The notes beneath the pieces are model-generated. The model did no database searches. It was given only the letters and a program-made list of their open reading frames with translations, and was not told the DNA's origin. A program made the position numbers and the translations under genes. Of a stretch of 19,137 bases of DNA, positions 14,066-19,137 are shown in pieces. Source of the DNA: JACDAN01 sp036380355. GTDB lineage: Bacteria > Actinomycetota > Thermoleophilia > Gaiellales > Gaiellaceae. How positions within the stretch are numbered: position 1 is the first letter of the stretch; every line of letters starts with the position of its first letter. Where the stretch lies: NCBI GenBank assembly GCA_036380355.1, contig DASVEW010000059.1:1-19137 (forward strand). Reading direction: 5' to 3'.

Positions 14066-14701
14066 GTGATCACAGGCTGGAAGCGGGTGCTCGTCCTCGC
14101 GCCGCACACGGACGACGGCGAGTTCGGTTGCGGCGCGACGCTGGCTCGTCTCGTGGACGGCGGGACCGACGTGCGCTACGTCGCGTTCTCGATCGCGACC
14201 CGCTCGCTGCCGGACGGCTTCCCGCCGGACACGCTCGCGCGCGAGGTGCGCGAGGCGACCGCCGAGCTGGGCATCCCCGAGTCGCAGCTCCAGGTCCACG
14301 ACTTCGAGGTGCGCACCTTCCCGGAGCACCGACAGGAGATCCTCGAGCTCCTGATCGGGCTCTGGGACGAGTGGAAGCCCGACGCCGTACTCCAGCCGAG
14401 CCTGCGTGACATCCACCAGGACCACCAGGTCATCGCCGCCGAGGGGCTCCGGGCCTTCAAGCGGACGACGATCCTCGGCTACGAGATCCCGTGGAACAAC
14501 TTCGACTTCGGCTACCAGGCGTACGTCGCGCTCGAGCGGGACCACGTGGAGCGCAAGGTGCGGGCGCTCGCGAAGTACGAGTCGCAGCAGCACCGCCGGT
14601 ACTCCGACCCCGAGTACGTCTGGAACCTCGCCCGGACGCACGGCGTCAATGTGAACCGCGAGTATGCGGAGGTGTTCGAGGTCTACCGCGTGGTCGCGTG
14701 A
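14066..14701 (+). CDS. PIG-L/LmbE-family deacetylase
   Basis: Zinc-dependent N-deacetylase family that includes MshB and Mca of mycothiol metabolism, BshB of bacillithiol synthesis, and deacetylases of GlcNAc-containing lipids. The 211-residue protein has the first metal motif as PHTDDGEFGCG (13-23; the family norm is [AP]HPDDE) and the second as HQDH (117-120), giving His14, Asp17 and His120 as likely zinc ligands and Asp16 as the base. FSIATRSLPDGFPPDT and the KYESQQHR segment fit the fold. The GTG at 14066 follows a GGACGGGG stretch, and its position 22 nt after the structured element matches the TauE case. It overlaps the next gene by GTGA. The substrate cannot be read; thiol-sugar or glycan substrates are both possible. 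Confidence 0.85.
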   Translation: MITGWKRVLVLAPHTDDGEFGCGATLARLVDGGTDVRYVAFSIATRSLPDGFPPDTLAREVREATAELGIPESQLQVHDFEVRTFPEHRQEILELLIGLWDEWKPDAVLQPSLRDIHQDHQVIAAEGLRAFKRTTILGYEIPWNNFDFGYQAYVALERDHVERKVRALAKYESQQHRRYSDPEYVWNLARTHGVNVNREYAEVFEVYRVVA

Positions 14702-15177
14702 GCACCCCGCGCCGCAGCCGGCCCGCGTTCGGGCCGAACTACGGCATCTCGACCGACGAGGAGGGGATGCTCGACTGGAGCTGGGCCGAGGAGCGCCTGG
14801 CGAAGTCCCGCAACTACTGGATCGCGACGGCGAGCCCCGACGGCCGCCCGTCCGTCGTCCCGGTGTGGGGCGTCTGGCTCGACGGCGCCGTGCAGTTCGG
14901 GACGAGTCCAAGGTCGCGCAAGGCGCTGAACCTCGAGCGCGATCCCCGCGTCGTGGTCCACCTCGAGAGCGGCGACGAGGTCGTGATCCTCCAGGGCGAG
15001 ATCGAGCACTTCCGCCCCGACGAGCGCACCGCCGACGCGTACGAGCCGAAGTACTCCTGGCGCCCGAACGTCGAGGACGCGACCGGCGAGGGCTGGTACC
15101 GCCTCCGGCCGCGGCGTGCCCTCGCCTGGCTCGAGCGGGACTATCCGAAGACGGCGACGCGCTTCGACTTCGAGTGA
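14698..15177 (+). CDS. PPOX-fold (pyridoxamine 5'-phosphate oxidase-like) flavin/F420-binding protein
   Basis: Split beta-barrel protein of 159 residues. The segment NYWIATASPDGRPSVVPVWGVWLDGAVQFGTSPRSRKALNLERDPRVVVHLESGDEVVILQGE carries the family pattern: a strand with xTxxxDGRPxxxPVW, then K-x-x-NL-x-x-DPRV. In actinobacteria many such proteins bind F420 or FMN and reduce small molecules, but this one cannot be assigned more exactly. The GTG start at 14698 overlaps the PIG-L stop, so the two are co-translated. The C-terminus is short and charged. Confidence 0.82.
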   Translation: MSTPRRSRPAFGPNYGISTDEEGMLDWSWAEERLAKSRNYWIATASPDGRPSVVPVWGVWLDGAVQFGTSPRSRKALNLERDPRVVVHLESGDEVVILQGEIEHFRPDERTADAYEPKYSWRPNVEDATGEGWYRLRPRRALAWLERDYPKTATRFDFE

Positions 15178-15186
15178 GCCGCCGGC

Positions 15187-15303
15187 TCAGCGGTTGACGA
15201 ACTTGTTGAAGCGGCTGGTCTGGCCGTCCGCGGTCTGCTCCTGGTAGAGGAACGCGAGGCCGTTCTCGTCGAAGATTCGGAAGGACTCCTCCCAGGAGAT
15301 GCG
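15187..15303 (-). pseudogene. Possible gene remnant
   Basis: On the minus strand the frame ending at 15187 encodes a protein-like tail (SWEESFRIFDENGLAFLYQ, then QTADGQTSRFNKFVNR and a stop), with codon use like the neighbouring genes. Upstream the likeness to a real protein fades at about 15300, and a stop closes the frame at 15334-15336, with no suitable start between. It looks like the 3' end of a gene whose beginning was lost or frameshifted. I cannot name the family. It converges on the PPOX-fold gene. Confidence 0.35.
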
Positions 15304-15486
15304 AGGTGATCGACGCCGTGCTGGTCGAGCGTCTCACCTTCAGCGACACGTTCCTCGTCCCGCACAGGGTTCCCAGGGCGACGCTCGTGGACGAGCTGAC
15401 TTCGCTTGGAGCCGGCTACCTGGGCCTTGCGCCGACGCGATCGCGGACGGCGACCATTCCGCGCCCGCCGCTACGCGTTCCCGTCC
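15304..15486. other. Region without a confident gene
   Basis: About 180 bp between the remnant and the AHSA1 gene. A 63-codon plus-strand frame from the GTG at 15306 to 15497 exists, but its product has no recognisable motif, its later part looks random, and it runs into the end of the AHSA1 gene. Possibly more decayed coding sequence. Confidence 0.4.
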
Positions 15487-15987
15487 TCAACCGCTGATCA
15501 GCTCGGCCTGCCGCTCGTAGGCTGCCCCGAGCTCCTGGAACCGAGCCGACCAGTCCGCCCGCCCGCCCGACAGGTGCGCCTCGAGCGAGTCGAGGTGCGA
15601 GTGCCAGCCGGCGCCGTAGCCTGCGATCGCGCCGGGCGGCAAGCCGCGGTGGTCGAGCACGAGGATCGTGCCGTCACCGTCCGGCGTGAGCTCGAAACGG
15701 GCGACGGACTCGGGCTCGCCGGGATAGGTCCAGTTGAGCTCGAGCAGCCGACCCGGCTCGAGCGCGAGGATCGTCCCGTCCGTCTCCTGCGTCTCGTCGC
15801 CCTCGTCCCAGCGGAGCAGGAATCGTCCGCCTACGCGAAGCTCCAGCTCCGCGACGTCGGCGAGCCAGTGGCCCAGCCGGTCCGGCTCGGTCAGAGCCGA
15901 CCAGAGCTCGTCCGGTGTCGCGTCGTACCTGCGCTCGAAGCGAACGCCGCAGCGGCCGCCCTCAGCTCTGAGCGTTCCCTCGTTCAC
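15487..15987 (-). CDS. SRPBCC/AHSA1-domain protein
   Basis: 166-residue START-like protein with the AHSA1 pattern: RFERRYDATPDELWSALTEPDRLGHWLAD at the N-terminus, then EVGGRF-like ELRVGGRFLLRW, LEPGRLLELNWTY, and the closing GWHSHLDSLEAHLSG. These small cavities bind hydrophobic ligands; physiological roles are mostly unknown. The gene overlaps the ArsR gene by 26 nt. An ArsR regulator followed by an AHSA1 protein is a very common pair, so the two probably form an autoregulated unit with the ligand unknown. Confidence 0.88.
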   Translation of the reverse strand: MNEGTLRAEGGRCGVRFERRYDATPDELWSALTEPDRLGHWLADVAELELRVGGRFLLRWDEGDETQETDGTILALEPGRLLELNWTYPGEPESVARFELTPDGDGTILVLDHRGLPPGAIAGYGAGWHSHLDSLEAHLSGGRADWSARFQELGAAYERQAELISG

Positions 15988-16279
15988 GTCGTCCCCTCCT
16001 CAGTTCGGTCTCCAATGCGTCGAGCCGGTTCGACCAGAAGGTGCGCAGCCAGTCGTCCACCTCGGCCACTCCGGCCGTGTCCACCGAGTAGAGGCGGCGG
16101 GTTCCGTCGCCCCGTGCGCGGATGAGCCCGTGCTCCCTGAGCACGCGCAGGTGCTTCGAGACGCCCGGGCGCGAGATGTCGAAGGCGGCCGCGATCTCGC
16201 CGGCCGAGCGCTCGCCCTCGGAGACGAGCTCGACGATGCGTCGCCGGGTCGGATCCGCGAGGGCCTCGAACGCGCTCAC
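15962..16279 (-). CDS. ArsR-family winged-helix regulator
   Basis: 105-residue DNA-binding repressor. The opening FEALADPTRRRIVELVSEGE and the recognition region GEIAAAFDISRPGVSKHLRVLREHGLI are classic for the family, followed by the beta-wing GDGTRRLYSVD. There are no cysteine metal sites, so it is unlikely to be an arsenic or heavy-metal sensor; it fits the subgroup that partners AHSA1 proteins. The GTG at 16279 is eight bases after a -10-like hexamer, so the mRNA may be leaderless. A palindromic site in the promoter suggests self-repression. Confidence 0.9.
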   Translation of the reverse strand: MSAFEALADPTRRRIVELVSEGERSAGEIAAAFDISRPGVSKHLRVLREHGLIRARGDGTRRLYSVDTAGVAEVDDWLRTFWSNRLDALETELRRGRRERGNAQS

Positions 16280-16287
16280 GAGCTTGA

Positions 16288-16316
16288 GCGTAACCGAGGG
16301 GTTACGTAACCGTCAA
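16288..16316 (-). promoter_or_regulatory. Promoter and palindromic operator of the ArsR/AHSA1 unit
   Basis: On the minus strand TTGACG (16316-16311) and TTACGC (16293-16288) are separated by 17 bp, a good -35/-10 pair. Inside the spacer lies a perfect 12-bp palindrome GGTTACGTAACC (16300-16311). A second inverted pair, CGTAACC-GAGG-GGTTACG (16289-16306), shares its middle half-site. Three GTAACC half-sites therefore cover the promoter, as expected for binding by a dimeric winged-helix repressor. The start codon follows the -10 by eight bases. Confidence 0.6.
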
Positions 16317-16396
16317 GTTTCATTCTCTCGGAGTAGGAACCCGCAGAAACGCATCTGGGCCGCGCGGCCGCGAAGCGGACGCCCGGCTTCAGAAGG

Positions 16397-16424
16397 TCGC
16401 TGAAAGGCGTGAGACTTTCAGCGA
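16397..16424 (-). terminator. Hairpin, candidate terminator of the DtxR-family gene
   Basis: A perfect 10-bp stem, TCGCTGAAAG (16397-16406) with CTTTCAGCGA (16415-16424), encloses an 8-base loop. It begins four bases after the stop of the DtxR-family gene. There is no run of T on either strand, so it may be a weak or Rho-assisted terminator. Confidence 0.5.
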
Positions 16425-16428
16425 AACG

Positions 16429-17079
16429 TCAAGCTACGGAGATCTTCGCGGCAAGCTCGCGCGAGATCGCGTGGTCGGCGCCACCGACGCGCACCGTCAG
16501 CGGCCCCTCGAACGGCGCCGCCTCCCGGACCTCCACGCGGCTTCCCGGTGTGAGGTTGAGCTCGCAGAGGTAGCGGAGCAGGTCTCCGTCGCCGTCGGGC
16601 ACCCGCTCGACCGTGGCCTTGGTGCCGGGCTCGAGGGCGGAGAGCGGGGTCGCCTCGGTGACGACGAGCTTGAGATCGGGGCCCGGAATGGGGTCACCGT
16701 GGGGATCGTGCGTCGGATAGCCGAGCGTGCGGTCGATGTGCGCCTCGAGCTCCTCCGAGAGCGCGTGCTCGAGCCGGTCGGCCTCGTCGTGGAGCGCGTC
16801 GATCGGCAGCCCGAGCGTCTGAGAGAGGTACTGCTCGAGCAGCCGGTGATGCCGGATGACCTCGAGGGCCACCTTCTCGCCCTTCGGCGTCAGCCGCGTG
16901 CCCCGGTAGCGCTCGTGCTCCACCAAGCCGAGCGAGGCGAGCTTCTTCACCATGGACGTCACGGACGGCGAGGACACGCCCAGCTCTCGCGCGAGTGCCG
17001 ACGTCGTGGCGCGCCGGCCGGCCGCCTCGAGCTTGTAGATCTCCTTCACGTAGTCCTGAATCGCGTCGGTCAGTTCCAT
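16429..17079 (-). CDS. MntR-like DtxR-family metalloregulator with FeoA/SH3 domain
   Basis: 216-residue metal-dependent repressor. Residues 1-65 form the winged helix (TTSALARELGVSSPSVTSMVKKLASLGLVEHERYRGTRLT), 66-130 the dimerisation domain, and about 145-216 a FeoA-type SH3-like domain as in IdeR and DtxR. Aligned by eye, the metal-site positions are Asp9, His77/His78, Asp101, Glu104 and His105. Asp9 replaces DtxR Met10 and Asp101 replaces DtxR Cys102, changes that in Bacillus MntR go with manganese selectivity. I therefore predict a Mn(II)-responsive repressor, with Fe(II) not excluded. It diverges from the copper oxidase/ZIP genes with 29 bp between and a palindrome at the other start codon. 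The ATG at 17079 is the natural start. Confidence 0.88.
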   Translation of the reverse strand: MELTDAIQDYVKEIYKLEAAGRRATTSALARELGVSSPSVTSMVKKLASLGLVEHERYRGTRLTPKGEKVALEVIRHHRLLEQYLSQTLGLPIDALHDEADRLEHALSEELEAHIDRTLGYPTHDPHGDPIPGPDLKLVVTEATPLSALEPGTKATVERVPDGDGDLLRYLCELNLTPGSRVEVREAAPFEGPLTVRVGGADHAISRELAAKISVA

Positions 17080-17096
17080 GTGTGCCCTGTCTCAGT

Positions 17097-17116
17097 TAGA
17101 GTTTAGGCATGCCTAA
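17097..17116. promoter_or_regulatory. DtxR-family operator over a leaderless start
   Basis: TTAGGCATGCCTAA (17103-17116) is a perfect 14-bp palindrome of the TTAGG...CCTAA kind bound by DtxR/IdeR/MntR-family proteins. The ATG of the copper oxidase gene (17109-17111) is inside it. TAGAGT (17097-17102) is a plausible -10 box six bases before that ATG, implying a leaderless transcript. On the minus strand TAAACT (17104-17099) may be the -10 of the regulator gene. One site could thus control both directions. Confidence 0.65.
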
Positions 17117-18110
17117 GTTTACGCGGAAGGGGTTGATCGCGGGCGCTGCGGCGGGTGCGGCCGCCGCACCGTTCGCGCGCCTCGCCTGGCCCGAGTCGGC
17201 GGACGCCGATCCGAGCGCGACGCACCTCGGCCACGACCACTCGCACGCGGCGAGCGGGCATGCGGCGATGGTCGGCCCGGACGTGCCGGCGCCGGGCGGC
17301 CCGAACGAGCTCGACGACCTGCTGATCCCGACAGCTGCTCGTCCGCACCAGTCGGGCCGCGTCCGCGAGTACGAGCTCGTCGCGCTCGACAAGACGATCG
17401 AGGTCGCTCAGGGCGTCGAGTTCAGCGCGTGGACGTACAACGGCACGGTTCCGGGCCCAATCATCCGTGCGACCGAGGACGACCTGCTCCGTGTGAGGTT
17501 CACGAACGGCGGCTCCCACCCGCACACCATCCACTTCCACGGCATCCACCCGGCGAACATGGACGGCGTCTTCGAGGTCGTCGAGCCCGGCGGCGACTTC
17601 ACGTACGAGTTCCCGGCGCGGCCGGCGGGCCTCCACCTCTACCACTGCCATGCGACGCCGCTGAAGAAGCACATCCACAAGGGACTGTACGGCGCCTTCA
17701 TCATCGATCCGAAGGAGCCGCGGCCGCCGGCTCAGGAGCTCGTCATGGTGATGAACGGCTTCGACACCGACGGCGACGGCGAGAACAACTTCTACACGGT
17801 CAACGGGAAGTCGTTCTACTACGCCAAGTACCCGATCCGGGTCAGCAGGTCGAGGACGGTTCGCATCTACCTCGCGAACCTGACGGAGTTCGACCTGATC
17901 AACTCGTTCCACCTCCACGGCGACTTCTTCCGCTACTACCCGACCGGGACCGGCGACCAGTTCGAGTACACGGACACGGTCATGCAGACCCAGGGCCAGC
18001 GCGGGATCATCGAGATCGACTTCGCGAACACCGGCCTGTTCATGTTCCACGCCCATCAGTCCGAGTTCGCCGAGCTCGGCTGGATGGGCTTCTTCCAGGT
18101 CGTCGACTGA
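17109..18110 (+). CDS. Two-domain multicopper oxidase, exported
   Basis: Exported copper oxidase of 333 residues with two cupredoxin domains. The N-terminus (KFTRKGLIAGAAAGAAAAP) looks like a signal with a Tat-like basic pair (RK rather than RR), followed by a His-rich stretch (39-51). The four His-x-His pairs of a trinuclear centre are present: HFH (142-144), HCH (179-181), HLH (268-270) and HAH (314-316). Type 1 copper lies in domain 1, by eye with His139, Cys180 and His188; the axial position of nitrite reductases (Met) is Leu193. Domain 2 has no type 1 Cys. Nitrite reductase is unlikely because of the full His set; a ferroxidase, manganese oxidase or laccase-type enzyme is more likely. 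Its stop overlaps the ZIP start by one base. Confidence 0.88.
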   Translation: MPKFTRKGLIAGAAAGAAAAPFARLAWPESADADPSATHLGHDHSHAASGHAAMVGPDVPAPGGPNELDDLLIPTAARPHQSGRVREYELVALDKTIEVAQGVEFSAWTYNGTVPGPIIRATEDDLLRVRFTNGGSHPHTIHFHGIHPANMDGVFEVVEPGGDFTYEFPARPAGLHLYHCHATPLKKHIHKGLYGAFIIDPKEPRPPAQELVMVMNGFDTDGDGENNFYTVNGKSFYYAKYPIRVSRSRTVRIYLANLTEFDLINSFHLHGDFFRYYPTGTGDQFEYTDTVMQTQGQRGIIEIDFANTGLFMFHAHQSEFAELGWMGFFQVVD

Positions 18111-19137
18111 TGTCGGATTCGGCCGTGGCAGTTCGCGGCGGTCGCAGCTGGCGGCTCTGGGCCTTCGTGCCGCTGATCCTGCTCACGGCCGTCGTGGCGC
18201 TCTTCACCGCCGGCGGCTCGTCGATCACCGGCCTGCTGGGCGACAACCCCCCGATGCCGGACGAGTTCGACATCCGCAGGGTCGAGTTCCACCCGGGCGA
18301 GATCCGGATCCGCGTGACGAATCCCCAGCGCGACGACCTGACGATCGCGACGGTGACAGTCGACGACGCGATCCTGCCCTTCGAGGTCGACGGGCCACAG
18401 ACGCTCGGCCGGCTCCGCTCGAGCGAGATCGTCGTTCCGTACGACTGGGTCGAGGACGACCCGATCGCGGTCGGCGTGACCAGCTCCACGGGGATCCAGA
18501 CGACCGAGGAGATCCCGGCCGCCGTCCAGACGCCGGGGGCGTCCGCGAAGAGCGTCTTCGGCTACGGGCTGATCGGGTTCCTCGTCGGCATCGTGCCGGT
18601 CGCTCTCGGATTGCTCTGGCTGCCGTCGCTGCGCCGCGCCGCGCCGGAATGGCTGGCGGCGTTCATGGCGCTGACGGCGGGCCTGCTGGCCTTCCTCGCA
18701 GTCGAGGCCCTCTCCGAGTCGTTCGAGCTGCAGGCGCGGCTGCCGAGCGCCCTGGGCGGCGCCGGGCTCGTGCTTCTCGGTGTCGCGTCCAGCTACCTGA
18801 TCCTGACGGCGGTCTCCTCCCGGCTCGGCCGCCGCGGCGGGGGCACCGGCGGGGCGACCGGGCTGGCGCTCGCCACGCTCGTCGCGATCGGGATCGGGCT
18901 CCACAACATGGGCGAGGGGCTCGCGATCGGCTCGTCGTTCGCGCTCGGCGAGCTCGCGCTCGGGACGTTCTTCGTGGTCGGCTTCATGATCCACAACGTC
19001 ACCGAGGGGCTCGGGATCGCCGCTCCGCTCTCGGAGGGACGGAGCGTTTCGCGGGCCCGGCTCGCCGCGCTCGTCCTCGTCGCGGGCGCGCCGGCCATCC
19101 TCGGCGCCTGGCTCGGCGGGTTCCTGACGAGCGACCT
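18110..19137 (+). CDS. ZIP-family metal transporter with N-terminal extracytoplasmic domain (3' truncated)
   Basis: Metal permease of the ZIP family; the window ends after 342 codons without a stop. Residues 14-36 form a membrane helix. About 48-145 form a beta-rich soluble region (FDIRRVEFHPGEIRIRVTN and onward) that should lie outside the membrane and is not part of ordinary ZIP proteins. From 148 onward come the ZIP helices, with the two metal motifs HNMGEG (265-270) and HNVTEG (295-300) in consecutive helices. These His and Glu residues form the binuclear transport site for Zn, Fe or Mn. The ATG shares one base with the copper oxidase stop, so the two proteins are made together, probably under the DtxR-family operator. 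The cargo is not certain; Mn or Fe is favoured by the regulator. Confidence 0.85.
   Translation, partial: MSDSAVAVRGGRSWRLWAFVPLILLTAVVALFTAGGSSITGLLGDNPPMPDEFDIRRVEFHPGEIRIRVTNPQRDDLTIATVTVDDAILPFEVDGPQTLGRLRSSEIVVPYDWVEDDPIAVGVTSSTGIQTTEEIPAAVQTPGASAKSVFGYGLIGFLVGIVPVALGLLWLPSLRRAAPEWLAAFMALTAGLLAFLAVEALSESFELQARLPSALGGAGLVLLGVASSYLILTAVSSRLGRRGGGTGGATGLALATLVAIGIGLHNMGEGLAIGSSFALGELALGTFFVVGFMIHNVTEGLGIAAPLSEGRSVSRARLAALVLVAGAPAILGAWLGGFLTSD

Noticed and set aside
17103..18056. 317-codon minus-strand frame opposite the copper oxidase
   Set aside because: The oxidase has clear copper-binding motifs; the reverse frame has only Val/Arg/Asp-rich shadow sequence.
17109..18110. Copper nitrite reductase (NirK)
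   Set aside because: The His-Cys-His pair and four complete His-x-His motifs indicate a trinuclear copper centre. NirK has Cys-Ala after the His and fewer histidines.

Overview
The window is high-GC, gene-dense bacterial DNA with frequent GTG and TTG starts, stop/start overlaps (ATGA, GTGA, TGATG) and very short leaders. Together with the gene content (ComA homologue, two-domain copper oxidase, DtxR/MntR-type regulator, DUF4395 protein, PPOX-fold protein) this suggests an actinobacterium, perhaps a Thermoleophilia/Gaiellales-type lineage. The placement is inferred from style and content; there is no rRNA or other marker here.

Region 1 (1-5472, + strand) is a seven-gene run in which every gene overlaps the next: a 5'-truncated MFE-2-like short-chain dehydrogenase, the alpha and beta subunits of a class I (iron-sulfur) fumarase/tartrate-dehydratase-type hydro-lyase, a ComA-family phosphosulfolactate synthase, a CysH-type APS/PAPS reductase with iron-sulfur cysteines, APS kinase, and sulfate adenylyltransferase. 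The sulfate enzymes stop at sulfite, no sulfite reductase is present, and ComA joins sulfite to phosphoenolpyruvate. The run therefore reads as a sulfate-to-C3-sulfonate pathway with an unusual hydro-lyase and dehydrogenase attached. A TauE/SafE anion exporter follows (5637-6521).

Region 2 (6528-13857) is an envelope region. It holds a secreted two-part protein of unknown function and a DUF4395 membrane protein (both -), a divergent pair encoding a FlgD-Ig-like secreted protein and an anchored seven-repeat PQQ/BamB-like propeller (both +), and then a GT-C type glycosyltransferase and an O-antigen-ligase-like polymerase (both -). The propeller reading frame runs about 200 nt antisense into the glycosyltransferase gene.

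Region 3 (14066-16279) has a PIG-L deacetylase coupled to a PPOX-fold protein (+), a probable gene remnant, and an AHSA1/ArsR pair (-) with a short promoter and a palindromic operator.

Region 4 (16429-19137) has an MntR-like DtxR-family repressor (-) divergent from a two-domain multicopper oxidase and a ZIP-family metal transporter cut by the window end (+). A perfect 14-bp palindrome lies over the oxidase start codon.

The most striking non-coding signal is a pair of 121-nt elements (5494-5614 and 13923-14043), 84% identical without gaps, each ending exactly 22 nt before a start codon (the TauE exporter and the PIG-L deacetylase). Their differences include compensatory base-pair changes in two helices, and conserved segments offer competing pairings, one of which could cover the translation start. 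I do not recognise it as a known riboswitch class; it is a candidate new cis-regulatory RNA.
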